DNA of 64,000 nt, taken from assembly GCF_010686755.1 (NCBI RefSeq), contig NZ_JAAGXA010000009.1, positions 62,001-126,000 on the forward strand. The letters are read 5' to 3'. Position numbers and translations under genes: made by a program. The notes under the pieces were generated by a model. The model worked only from the letters and a program-made list of their open reading frames with translations. It was not told where the DNA came from and ran no database searches. Below, piece by piece: positions 30,235-38,105 of this stretch (its first letter is position 1; each line of letters opens with the position of its first letter). This DNA comes from Nocardioides zeae (GTDB lineage: Bacteria; Actinomycetota; Actinomycetes; Propionibacteriales; Nocardioidaceae).

Positions 30235-30731
30235 GGTGCACCTCGCAGCTCGACGAGATCGGGGTCGCCGGCCAGCACCCGCAGCGCGCGGGAGAGGCGG
30301 CTCTTGACGGTGCCGGGAGCGACGCCGAGGGCTTCGGCGGTCTGCTTCTCGGAGAGGTGCGCGTAGTAGCGGAGCACGACCACGGCACGCTGCTCGGTGG
30401 TCAGCGTGCGCAACGCGCGCAGCACGGCGTCGGCGAGGTCGACCTCGTCGGCGCGGTCGGGGCCGTGCTCCTCGGGCAGCACGGCCGTGGGCCGCTCCCC
30501 CACCCAGCGCCGACGGCGCGACGAGGTGAAGGTGTTGATGAGCACGCGGTGGACGTAGGCGTCACGGTCGTCGGCGCCGCGCACGAGCGACCACTTGCGC
30601 AGGCAGAGCTCCAGCGCCGTCTGCACGACGTCCTCCGCCTCCGCGGGCGAGCACCCGAGCAGCACGGCCGACCGCACCAGTCGGGGCCAGCGGGTGGCGA
30701 CGAAGTCGCTGAACTCGTCGTACCGCTCCAT
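30231..30731 (-). CDS. SigE-family ECF RNA polymerase sigma factor
   Basis: 166 residues. Sigma-70 region 2 (about 8-75: FVATRWPRLVRSAVLLGCS, AEDVVQTALELCLRKWS) and region 4 with HTH (EKQTAEALGVAPGTVKSRLS) are separated by a short linker. This is the actinobacterial SigE-family group that usually lies beside a membrane protein gene. GAGG lies about 7-10 nt upstream of ATG 30731. Coupled by a 4-nt overlap to the META-like protein, its likely regulator or effector. Confidence 0.88.
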   Translation of the reverse strand: MERYDEFSDFVATRWPRLVRSAVLLGCSPAEAEDVVQTALELCLRKWSLVRGADDRDAYVHRVLINTFTSSRRRRWVGERPTAVLPEEHGPDRADEVDLADAVLRALRTLTTEQRAVVVLRYYAHLSEKQTAEALGVAPGTVKSRLSRALRVLAGDPDLVELRGAP

Positions 30732-30849
30732 CCCACCCCCTCGCGCGCTGGCCGCCCCCGCAGCAGCGGCCGGTCGACCGCTCCCGCGGGGAGACGCGGC
30801 GGGGGTGCCCCGAGGTTCCCACGACGACGGACCCGTCGCAGGGAAACGC

Positions 30850-31506
30850 TCACTCGCCGAAGGGCAGCGGCTCCGGGACGAGCGAGACGGCCTGGGCGCG
30901 GGCCGCGGTGAGGCGGCGGCGGTGGTGCTGGCGGCAGAGCACCTCGTAGGCCACCTCCGCCGGGGGCTGGCCGGTCTGGTCCACGTCGCCGACGACGACC
31001 TGGTCGCCCTCGGTGACCATGACGCCGTCCTCGGTGCGGGCGTTGTGGGTGGCGCGCTGACCGCACCAGCACAGGGCCTCCACCTGGAGCACCTGCATGC
31101 GGTCCGCCAGCTCGACGAGCCGGGCGGCGCCGGGGAACAGGCGGGTGCGGAAGTCGGTGAGGATGCCGAAGCAGAAGACGTCGATCTGCAGCTCGTCGAC
31201 GACCTTGGCGAGCTGCTCGATCTGCTCGGCGGTGTAGAACTGCGCCTCGTCGCAGATGAGGTAGTCGATCCGGGCGCCCTGCGTCAGCGCACTGACGACG
31301 GTCTGCCAGAAGTCGAGGTCGTCGGCCACCTCCGTCGCGCCGTGCGAGAGGCCGAGCCGCGAGGAGATGGTCGCCGAGCCCGCGCGGTCGTGGCTGGTGT
31401 AGATCCGCCCGATCCGCCCCCGCGACGCGTGGTTGTGGTTGGTCTGCAGGGCGAGGGTGCTCTTGCCCGAGTCCATGGTGCCGGTGAAGAAGTGCAGTTC
31501 AGCCAC
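30850..31506 (-). CDS. tdk: Thymidine kinase (class II, TK1-like)
   Basis: 218 residues from GTG 31506, with GGAGG 9-10 nt upstream; a start at 31524 would add six poorly conserved residues. Walker A is GTMDSGKST, Walker B is LICDEAQFY, and the thymidine lasso segment plus a CWCG ... CRQHH zinc site are present. Salvages thymidine to dTMP. Stand-alone gene; divergent from the response regulator 88 nt away. Confidence 0.92.
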   Translation of the reverse strand: MAELHFFTGTMDSGKSTLALQTNHNHASRGRIGRIYTSHDRAGSATISSRLGLSHGATEVADDLDFWQTVVSALTQGARIDYLICDEAQFYTAEQIEQLAKVVDELQIDVFCFGILTDFRTRLFPGAARLVELADRMQVLQVEALCWCGQRATHNARTEDGVMVTEGDQVVVGDVDQTGQPPAEVAYEVLCRQHHRRRLTAARAQAVSLVPEPLPFGE

Positions 31507-31553
31507 GAGGAGGGATCCTCCCACGCCTGGCGACCGCCCGCCGACCGCGCGGC

Positions 31554-31571
31554 GTTCAGCGTGCGTTCAGC
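31554..31571 (+). promoter_or_regulatory. Direct repeat GTTCAGC-N4-GTTCAGC upstream of the response regulator
   Basis: Two perfect GTTCAGC heptamers begin at 31554 and 31565, an 11-nt period. This is the spacing of OmpR/PhoB-family DNA sites. They lie 24-41 nt before the response-regulator ATG. A related triple repeat precedes the PepSY gene at the other end of the operon, so both are likely sites for this regulator. Confidence 0.55.
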
Positions 31572-31594
31572 GGGTCTGCGGCACGATGGCGCCC

Positions 31595-32272
31595 ATGCGC
31601 GTGCTGGTGGTCGACGACGAGGTGCGCCTGGCGCGCTCGCTGAAGCTGGGGCTCGAGGCGGAGGGGTTCGCCGTCGACGTCGCCCACGACGGCACCGACG
31701 GGCTCTGGCTCGCGCGGGAGAACACCTACGACGCGATCGTGCTCGACCTCATGCTGCCGGGCATCAACGGCTACCGGGTGTGCTCGACCCTGCGCGAGGA
31801 GCGCAACTGGACCCCGATCCTCATGCTCACCGCCAAGGACGGCGAGTGGGACCAGGTCGAGGGCCTCGACACGGGCGCCGACGACTACCTGACGAAGCCG
31901 TTCTCCTTCCCCGTGCTCGTCGCCCGGCTGCGGGCCGTCGCGCGTCGCGGCACCCGGGAGCGGCCGACGGTGCTCGAGGCCGGCGACCTGCGGCTCGACC
32001 CGGCCGCACGCCGCGCCTGGCGCGGCGACGACGAGCTGTCGCTGACCTCGCGGGAGCTGTCGCTGCTGGGGTTCCTGATGCGCCACGCGGGGGACGTCGT
32101 CTCCAAGCGCCAGGTGCTGGACTCCGTCTGGGACGACGACTTCGACGGCGACCCCAACATCGTCGAGGTCTACGTGCGGCACCTGCGCAACAAGATCGAC
32201 CGGCCCTACGACCGGGCCGCGATCCAGACCGTGCGCGGCGCCGGCTACCGGCTCTCGAGCGACGGGGGCTGA
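31595..32272 (+). CDS. OmpR-family two-component response regulator
   Basis: 225 residues from ATG 31595 (an ATG three codons upstream is possible). The receiver domain has acidic DDE at 7-9, phospho-acceptor D51 in LDLMLPG and the conserved lysine in YLTKPFS (about 101). The C-terminal winged helix shows LTSRELSLLGFLMRHAG, VEVYVRHLRNKID and TVRGAGYRL. The stop is 1 nt before the sensor kinase GTG, so the two are coupled. Likely autoregulated through the GTTCAGC repeats just upstream. Confidence 0.93.
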   Translation: MRVLVVDDEVRLARSLKLGLEAEGFAVDVAHDGTDGLWLARENTYDAIVLDLMLPGINGYRVCSTLREERNWTPILMLTAKDGEWDQVEGLDTGADDYLTKPFSFPVLVARLRAVARRGTRERPTVLEAGDLRLDPAARRAWRGDDELSLTSRELSLLGFLMRHAGDVVSKRQVLDSVWDDDFDGDPNIVEVYVRHLRNKIDRPYDRAAIQTVRGAGYRLSSDGG

Positions 32273-32273
32273 C

Positions 32274-33668
32274 GTGTCGTCCACTCCCCCCGTACGGCGC
32301 GGTCGCGCCGGCGTCCGGGTCCGCACCACCGTCGCGGCGACGGTCGTCGTCGCCGTGGCGTTCGCGCTCGGCGGGCTGCTGCTCGCCCTCGCGCTCGGCC
32401 GGTCGCTGACCGACCAGGCGACGTCGACCGCCGAGCAACGGGCGGAGGAGATCGCGACGCAGGTCGAGCGCTCGGGCCCGGGCGTGCTCGACGCCGGTAC
32501 CGACGACGAGGCCCGTGACGACGAGCCGCGTGACGACGACGAGGACGACGACGTCGAGGACGTGGCCTGGCAGGTGACCACGGGCGACAGCCTCGTCGCG
32601 TCGTCCGGCACCGGCGGGCGCTCGCTGCCCCGGAGCGACGGCACGACCCGCCTCGACGGCGACCGGTACACCGTGGCCGTCGAGGACGTGGAGCACGAGG
32701 GCGCGACGTACGACGTCGCGGTCGCCGTCTCGCTCGACGAGGCCAGCGACTCGGTGACCGCCCTCGTGCCGCTCCTGGCGGTGGGGCTGCCCGTGGCCGT
32801 GCTCCTCGTCGGCGCCACCACGTGGGTGGTGACCGGCCGGGCGCTGCGCCCCGTCGAGGCGATCCGTGCGCAGGTCGCCGCCATCGGCGGCGACGACCTC
32901 GCCGCCCGCGTGCCCGTCCCGCCGTCGCGCGACGAAGTGGCGCGGCTCGCCACCACCATGAACGGCATGCTCGAGCGCCTGGAGCGGTCCGCCGACCAGC
33001 AGCGTCGGTTCGTCTCGGACACCTCCCACGAGCTCCGCTCCCCGCTCGCCGGGCTGCGCCAGACCGCCGAGGTCGCGCGCTCCCACCCCGACGCGATCGA
33101 CCGCGCCGAGCTGACGGAGGCCGTGCTCGAGGAGACGGCCCGCATGCAGCACCTCGTGGAGCAGATGCTGGTGCTGACCCGCACCGCGGAAGGTGGCGGC
33201 GGACGCCGCCGCACCGACGTCGACCTCGACGACCTGGTCCTCGCCGAGGCCACGCGCCTGCGCCGGCTGCGGCCGGACCTCGCGGTGGACGCGTCCCGCG
33301 TCGTACCGGCCCGTGCGCACGGCGACGGACCCGCCCTGGCGCAGGTGGTGCGCAACCTGGCGGACAACGCGGCGCGGCACGCCGCGGGGGCCGTGCGGCT
33401 GTCCCTGGAGGTCGGCCCGTCGCAGCACGTCGACGTCGTCGTCGAGGACGACGGGGCCGGCGTGGCCGCGGACGACCGCGAGCGGGTCTTCGAGCGGTTC
33501 GTGCGGCTCGACGAGGCGCGGGCCCGCGACGACGGCGGCAGCGGGCTCGGTCTCGCGATCGTGCGGGAGGTGGCGCGCGCCCACGGGGGCGACGCGCGGG
33601 TCGAGACGGGCGAGCTCGGCGGAGCGCGCTTCGTCGTGCGGCTCCCGGTCGTCGCCGACGTTCCCTGA
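32274..33668 (+). CDS. Two-component sensor histidine kinase
   Basis: 464 residues. Membrane segments at about 18-42 and 164-188 flank an extracytoplasmic sensor domain of about 120 residues with an Asp/Glu-rich stretch (74-97). That stretch could bind cations or cationic peptides. A HAMP domain (about 188-238) leads to the phospho-acceptor H252 in SDTSHELRSPLAGLRQ, then the N box (LADNAARHA), G1 (DDGAGV) and GGSGLGLAIV. Cognate kinase of the response regulator. Confidence 0.93.
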   Translation: MSSTPPVRRGRAGVRVRTTVAATVVVAVAFALGGLLLALALGRSLTDQATSTAEQRAEEIATQVERSGPGVLDAGTDDEARDDEPRDDDEDDDVEDVAWQVTTGDSLVASSGTGGRSLPRSDGTTRLDGDRYTVAVEDVEHEGATYDVAVAVSLDEASDSVTALVPLLAVGLPVAVLLVGATTWVVTGRALRPVEAIRAQVAAIGGDDLAARVPVPPSRDEVARLATTMNGMLERLERSADQQRRFVSDTSHELRSPLAGLRQTAEVARSHPDAIDRAELTEAVLEETARMQHLVEQMLVLTRTAEGGGGRRRTDVDLDDLVLAEATRLRRLRPDLAVDASRVVPARAHGDGPALAQVVRNLADNAARHAAGAVRLSLEVGPSQHVDVVVEDDGAGVAADDRERVFERFVRLDEARARDDGGSGLGLAIVREVARAHGGDARVETGELGGARFVVRLPVVADVP

Positions 33669-33674
33669 ACGCGC

Positions 33675-33702
33675 CTTCAGGTGGCTTCAGGCTGGGTTCA
33701 GC
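33675..33702 (+). promoter_or_regulatory. Triple direct repeat [C/G]TTCAG[G/C] upstream of the PepSY gene
   Basis: CTTCAGG (33675), CTTCAGG (33685) and GTTCAGC (33696) recur at 10-11 nt steps, 68-95 nt before the PepSY gene start. The core TTCAG equals that of the pair upstream of the response regulator, so the two-component system probably activates this gene. Pattern-based inference. Confidence 0.55.
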
Positions 33703-33769
33703 GACGGTGCGGCACGGTGGTGCCACCGCCGGGCGAGGAGCCCGGGACCACGACCCCGAGGAGCACCCC

Positions 33770-34423
33770 ATGAGCATCCGTGACCGCGTCCGCAGCAAGC
33801 GCATCATCGTCCCCACCGTCGCCGCGATCGCCCTCGTCGGGATCGGTGGCACCGCCTGGGCGGTCATGGACGACCGCGACGAGCGCCTGAGCGGCGACCA
33901 GCGCTCGAGCGCCGAGGAGGCCGCCCTCGACGAGGTCGGTGGCGGCCGCGTGCTCGAGGTGGACGTCGACGACGACACCGACGAGGGCGGCCAGCGCGTC
34001 TACGAGGTCGAGGTCGTCGACGGCGAGGGCCAGCGCTGGGACGTGACGCTCGACGACGGCTACGCCGTGCTGGTGGCCGAGCGCGACGGCAACGACGACG
34101 ACCGCGACGACCGCGCGGTGCCGAGCGCCGGCGGCTCCGACGCCGCTGGTGCCCCGGAGGGCTCCGCAGCGACGGGCCGCGACACCACGACGGACCTCTA
34201 CGGCGAGACGGTCGACGAGGACGCGCCGCTGACCGAGGACGAGCGCGCGCAGGTCGTCGCGGCAGCCGAGGCCGCCGTCGAGGGCGGCGGCACCGCGGCC
34301 GACGTCGACCGCAGCGACGACCCGGGTGAGGGCTACGAGGTCGAGGTGCGTGGCGCCGACGGCCTCGAGTGGGACGTCACCCTCGCCCCCGACCTCACCG
34401 CGATCAGCGCCGTCCGCGACTGA
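33770..34423 (+). CDS. Membrane-anchored protein with two PepSY-like repeats
   Basis: 217 residues. A basic N-terminus and one membrane or signal segment (about 10-32) precede two PepSY-like modules (about 45-95 and 155-215). Each has a helix with A-x-x-A spacing followed by YEVEV...G..WDVTLD strands. The linker is disordered and acidic, and no lipobox is seen. PepSY proteins near two-component systems often act as periplasmic modulators. The gene follows the kinase and probably its TTCAG repeat promoter. Confidence 0.8.
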   Translation: MSIRDRVRSKRIIVPTVAAIALVGIGGTAWAVMDDRDERLSGDQRSSAEEAALDEVGGGRVLEVDVDDDTDEGGQRVYEVEVVDGEGQRWDVTLDDGYAVLVAERDGNDDDRDDRAVPSAGGSDAAGAPEGSAATGRDTTTDLYGETVDEDAPLTEDERAQVVAAAEAAVEGGGTAADVDRSDDPGEGYEVEVRGADGLEWDVTLAPDLTAISAVRD

Positions 34424-34430
34424 GGGGGCT

Positions 34431-34532
34431 GGGTGGCACTTTCCCCGGCTGACCGGGGAACACGCCGCTTCGACCATCAAGATTGATGGTCTAAGCGACA
34501 CCTTCCCCGGTCGACCGGGGAAAGTGCCACCC
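34431..34532. repeat. 102-bp near-perfect palindrome between convergent genes
   Basis: The left 50 bp begin GGGTGGCACTTTCCCCGG and the right 50 bp are almost their exact reverse complement, ending AAGTGCCACCC. Only a short run near the middle of each arm and a few single bases mismatch; the turn is at about 34481. Each arm also contains its own small palindrome (CCGG-N2-GACCGG type). It starts 8 nt after the PepSY stop and ends 11 nt before the phosphodiesterase stop, so it fills the convergent gap and could terminate both transcripts. Longer than a normal terminator. Confidence 0.8.
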
Positions 34533-34542
34533 GCTCCAAGCC

Positions 34543-35685
34543 TCAACCAACGAGGATCGGGATCTTCATCTCGTCGGGGGTCAGCGACCCGTGCAGGCCG
34601 ACGAGGCCCGTCTCGTAGGAGAACCGGCTCCGCGACACCACCGCCGTGCTGCCCGTCGCCGCGACCACCACGTCGCCGAGGCGAGGCCGCACGGCGTCGG
34701 TCGTCTCACCGAACCAGCCGCGCTCGAGCGCCTCCTCGCGCGTCAGCACGAGCCCCCGGTCGCCGAGCGTCTCGCGCCAGGTCGCCACCACGTCAGGAAC
34801 GGCGCGCGTGGCGCAGTACAGGTGCCGCAGGCGGGCCTCGCCGCCGAGCAGCCAGACGCCGTCGGTCAGCTCCGGGTGGTCGTCGACGTCGATCCGGTGC
34901 GCCGGGCCGGTGTCGACCATCCCGTGGTCCGCGACCACGACGAGGCGGGTGCCGGGGGTCAGGGCGTCGCGCAGCTGCTCCGCCTCGGCGTCGATCATGG
35001 CGAGCTGCTGCACCCACGCCGCGGACGCGACGCCGTGGCGGTGGCCCGTCCAGTCGAGGTCGGCGTCGTACACGTAGGTCAGCGACGGACGCCGCGACGT
35101 CGCGGCCTGCACCGCCGCGATCCGCTCGCCGGCGCGGTCGGCGCCCACGTACGCCGCACCCCGGTGCGCGGCCAGCGTGAGCCCCGACCCGGCGTACTCC
35201 CGCTTGTTCACGCTCGTCACGTGCACCCCGCTGGTCGCGAGGCGCTCGAACAGCGTGGGGTGGGGCTGCCACTCGACCGGGTCGACCCGCTTGTCCCACT
35301 GCAGGGCCTGCAGGAGCCGGTCGGTGCCGGGGATCCGGCTGGTGAACCCGACGAGCCCATGGGTGCCGGGCGACAGGCCGGTGCCGAGCGAGGTCAGGCT
35401 GGTGGCCGTCGTCGACGGCACGCCCGCCGTGCCGTGCGCCGCCCCCGAGGCCAGCGCGGACAGGAACGGCGCCGCCTCCGCGTGCCGCTCGAGCAGCCGG
35501 GCGCCGAGGCCGTCGATGAGGAAGACGACGTACGCCGGCGCGTCCGGCAGCACCAGGTCGCGGGGGCCGTCGTCGTGCAGCGCGTGGCCGTGGCCGAGTG
35601 CGCGGGCGACCGCGGGCACGACGTCGCCGAGGGAGCGGGCGCCGTACGCAGGCGCGACGAAGTCCCCGCCCGGCGTCGGTGCCAT
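34543..35685 (-). CDS. Alkaline phosphatase superfamily nucleotide pyrophosphatase/phosphodiesterase
   Basis: 380 residues, no signal peptide. Metal ligands and nucleophile are seen in VVFLIDGLG (aspartate), GVPSTTATSLTSLGTG (threonine nucleophile), DADLDWTGHRHG, VVVADHGMVD and LVGLHGS. This fits the type I phosphodiesterase/nucleotide pyrophosphatase group. It is cytoplasmic by sequence and its substrate is unknown. ATG 35685 shares one base with the stop of the DUF5998 gene, a conserved pairing in actinobacteria. Confidence 0.85.
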   Translation of the reverse strand: MAPTPGGDFVAPAYGARSLGDVVPAVARALGHGHALHDDGPRDLVLPDAPAYVVFLIDGLGARLLERHAEAAPFLSALASGAAHGTAGVPSTTATSLTSLGTGLSPGTHGLVGFTSRIPGTDRLLQALQWDKRVDPVEWQPHPTLFERLATSGVHVTSVNKREYAGSGLTLAAHRGAAYVGADRAGERIAAVQAATSRRPSLTYVYDADLDWTGHRHGVASAAWVQQLAMIDAEAEQLRDALTPGTRLVVVADHGMVDTGPAHRIDVDDHPELTDGVWLLGGEARLRHLYCATRAVPDVVATWRETLGDRGLVLTREEALERGWFGETTDAVRPRLGDVVVAATGSTAVVSRSRFSYETGLVGLHGSLTPDEMKIPILVG

Positions 35686-36272
35686 CAGGCGGAGCGGGTC
35701 CGCGCGGACAGGGCGTCGGCGAAGGCCAGCAGCTCGACGACGGCCTCCTTGCCGTCGGCCGCGGCCGAGACGCGGAGCGAGAAGTCCTCGCTGAGGAGGT
35801 CGCCCGTGTAGCCGTGGTCGGCGTCGCAGTCGGGGTCGTCGCAGCTCGCGGGCATGAGCTCGATGCGGCTCACGCCGCCCCACCCGATGGTCAGCACGGC
35901 CTCCGCGGGGAAGCTGGCGCCCTTCGTGGGGTTGGTGGTCATGCGGGTGACGACGACCGACTTCACGGCCGACAGCGCGACCGCCTCCGAGGAGGTCGAC
36001 GTGTAGGGCTGCGGCAGCATCTGGTCACCGGCGTGCTCGTCGGTGTGCACCTGGATGAGCCGGCTGGTCGTCAGCACCGCCACGGTGATGTGGCGCCGGA
36101 CCTCGTCGCGCTCGATCGTCGGCTCGTGGTGCACGTAGAACGCGACGACCTCCTCGCCGCCGATCGCGCCCTCGACGCCGTCGACGACGACCTCGGGGTA
36201 GTAACCGGTGCGCTCGATGGCGGTGCGGAGGGCGGCGGCAGGATCCGCCGGGCGTGTGAAGCGGCTGTGCAT
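35685..36272 (-). CDS. DUF5998 family protein
   Basis: 195 residues from ATG 36272 (MHSRFTRPADPAAALRTAIE). Soluble, with EEVVAFYVHHEPTIERDEVRRH-like and VHTDEHAGDQMLPQPYTSTS-like segments. The CDDPDCDADHGYTGDLLSED region carries two cysteines and several acidic residues, and is a hallmark of this actinobacterial family. Transcriptionally coupled to the phosphodiesterase. Function unknown. Confidence 0.75.
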   Translation of the reverse strand: MHSRFTRPADPAAALRTAIERTGYYPEVVVDGVEGAIGGEEVVAFYVHHEPTIERDEVRRHITVAVLTTSRLIQVHTDEHAGDQMLPQPYTSTSSEAVALSAVKSVVVTRMTTNPTKGASFPAEAVLTIGWGGVSRIELMPASCDDPDCDADHGYTGDLLSEDFSLRVSAAADGKEAVVELLAFADALSARTRSA

Positions 36273-36355
36273 GCGTCGAAGTGTGGCACGAGACGGCCGC
36301 GGCGCGGGTGTCGGCGGAGGCCGCCCGGGCCCGCCGTCCGCCCCGCGCGGCTCGT

Positions 36356-36976
36356 TCACGCGCCCGTCGGCACCGCGTGCACGATGACGGTCGACTCGAA
36401 GCTGTTGCCGTTCCAGTCGCCGCACGTCATGAGGACGAGCCCGCTGTCGCCCTCGCTGCGGTAGACGTCGGCGGCGACGTCACCGAAGTCGGCGACCGGC
36501 ACGGTCTCGGTGCGCTCGACCGTGAAGGCGACCGTGCCCCCGCTGCCGGTCACGAACACCTCGTCCCCGACCTCCGCGTCGACCAGCGGGTCGAACACGG
36601 CGTCGTCGACCGAGGCGGTGTGGCCGACGATGACGGCGTTGCCGGGCGCACCGGGCTCGGCACCGTCGCGCCACCACCCGGTCGCGTCGAGCGAGGAGGG
36701 CACCTCCTGCGCGTTCTCCGGGGTGGTGCCGACCGCCATGACCGGCGCGTCGACCCCCAGCTCGGCGATCTCGATCCGGGTGGGTACGCCGACGGGACCG
36801 TCCACGAGGACCCGGGGGGCCGTCGTGGTCGACGTCGGCGTGGCCGGTGCCGACGTGGTGGACGCCGGCGCGGCCGCGGGGCCCTGCCCCCGCTCCGGAA
36901 GGAGCAGGAACAGGGCCCCGACGCCCAGGACGAGCGCGACGACCGCGGCGACGGCCCCGAGAAGCCTCCTGTTCAC
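36356..36976 (-). CDS. Class F-like sortase
   Basis: 206 residues. One N-terminal membrane anchor (about 5-27), a Pro/Thr/Ser-rich linker, then a sortase barrel. The catalytic histidine is H119 in VIVGHTAS and the cysteine is C185 in VLMTCGD. The arginine normally found on the following strand (YRDNVVV-like) appears to be replaced: the segment reads SFESTVIV. Lies 7 nt after a secreted protein gene, a typical sortase-substrate arrangement. Transpeptidase activity should be regarded as uncertain. Confidence 0.82.
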   Translation of the reverse strand: MNRRLLGAVAAVVALVLGVGALFLLLPERGQGPAAAPASTTSAPATPTSTTTAPRVLVDGPVGVPTRIEIAELGVDAPVMAVGTTPENAQEVPSSLDATGWWRDGAEPGAPGNAVIVGHTASVDDAVFDPLVDAEVGDEVFVTGSGGTVAFTVERTETVPVADFGDVAADVYRSEGDSGLVLMTCGDWNGNSFESTVIVHAVPTGA

Positions 36977-36983
36977 CGCAGGA

Positions 36984-37976
36984 TCAGCGACCGGCGGCGG
37001 GAGCGACCGTCGGGTGCGTCGGCGCCGCCGCGACGGTGCAGTCCTGGTCGACCTCGAGGCCGTCGAACTGGACCTCGAGGAAGTCGAGGTCGTCGCTCTG
37101 CAGGTCCTCCAGCGTCAGGCCGGCGCCGGCGAACACGTAGACGAAGTCCGCGTCCGTGCCGATCGCGGCCGAGCCACCCGGCGCGAGCGTGACCTCGCCC
37201 GCGGGCTCCTCGTCGTCCTCGCCGCCGTAGATGGCGGTGACGTCCACGTCGACGACGTTGGTCAGGGCGAAGCTCTGGCAGCTCGACGTGATCTCGACGA
37301 ACACGGGCAGCGTGACGCAGGCCTCGTCGACCGCGACCGGGAAGACGTCCGCGGCACCGGCCGGGAACCCGTAGCCCTCGTCGGGCGTGGCGGCGATGAC
37401 GAGGTCCTCACCGTCGCTGAGCTCGAAGAGCGCGTAGGTGTCGGGGTCCAGCGGCTCGGTCTCGCCGGTCCAGCCGCCCGCGCCGTCCTCCGCGTAGTCG
37501 TAGACGAGGTCGTAGAGCACACCGGGGACTTCGGGGATCTCGACCACGCAGTCGACGGCGACGACCGGCACCGGGGTGACCTCGACCGGCTCCTCGACGA
37601 CGGACACGGTGATGGTGTCGGACACGGCCGGCACGTTGTTCTCCGTCACGACGAGCTGGAACGTGTAGTCGTCACCCTCCTCGGCCGCCGCCGGGATGGT
37701 CACGTCCACCGTGGAGGCGGTGGCCGCGGCGACCGTCGGGGCGTCCCACCCGGCCACGACGCCGACAGCGGAGCCGGCCGGGGTGACGACGACGGCAGCC
37801 GCCGGGTCCAGCGGGGTGACGTCCCAGGCGACCGTGAGCGTCGCCCCGGGGTTCGCCTCGAGGTCGTCGCCGGAACCGCCGATCGTGAAGTCGTCCACGG
37901 TGGCGGCACTCGCGGGGGAGGCGACCAGGAGCGGCGCCGCCAGCGCGAGGGCGGACAGGAGCAGGGTACGGCGCAA
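36984..37976 (-). CDS. Secreted protein of unknown function, paired with the sortase
   Basis: 330 residues. A clear Sec signal peptide (MRRTLLLSALALAAPLLVAS, cleavage near ASA-A) is followed by an acidic beta-rich region with Ig-like features (PGATLTVAWDVTPLDP, about 40-130) and a second region with several cysteines. The C-terminus is PTHPTVAPAAGR, with no LPxTG and no hydrophobic anchor, so ordinary sortase anchoring cannot apply to it as read. It starts at TTG 37976 with a weak GAGA upstream. Cotranscribed with the sortase. Confidence 0.7.
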   Translation of the reverse strand: MRRTLLLSALALAAPLLVASPASAATVDDFTIGGSGDDLEANPGATLTVAWDVTPLDPAAAVVVTPAGSAVGVVAGWDAPTVAAATASTVDVTIPAAAEEGDDYTFQLVVTENNVPAVSDTITVSVVEEPVEVTPVPVVAVDCVVEIPEVPGVLYDLVYDYAEDGAGGWTGETEPLDPDTYALFELSDGEDLVIAATPDEGYGFPAGAADVFPVAVDEACVTLPVFVEITSSCQSFALTNVVDVDVTAIYGGEDDEEPAGEVTLAPGGSAAIGTDADFVYVFAGAGLTLEDLQSDDLDFLEVQFDGLEVDQDCTVAAAPTHPTVAPAAGR

Positions 37977-38105
37977 GGATTTCTCGTTTCTTCGTCACGA
38001 CGGGCTTCCGCGCCCGTCAGGGCGACGCGAACCTAGCAATCCGCGAGCCGTCCCCGCAGGCGAATGCGCAGATCCACTGAGCCGACACGTGACGAAAACG
38101 CCCCG

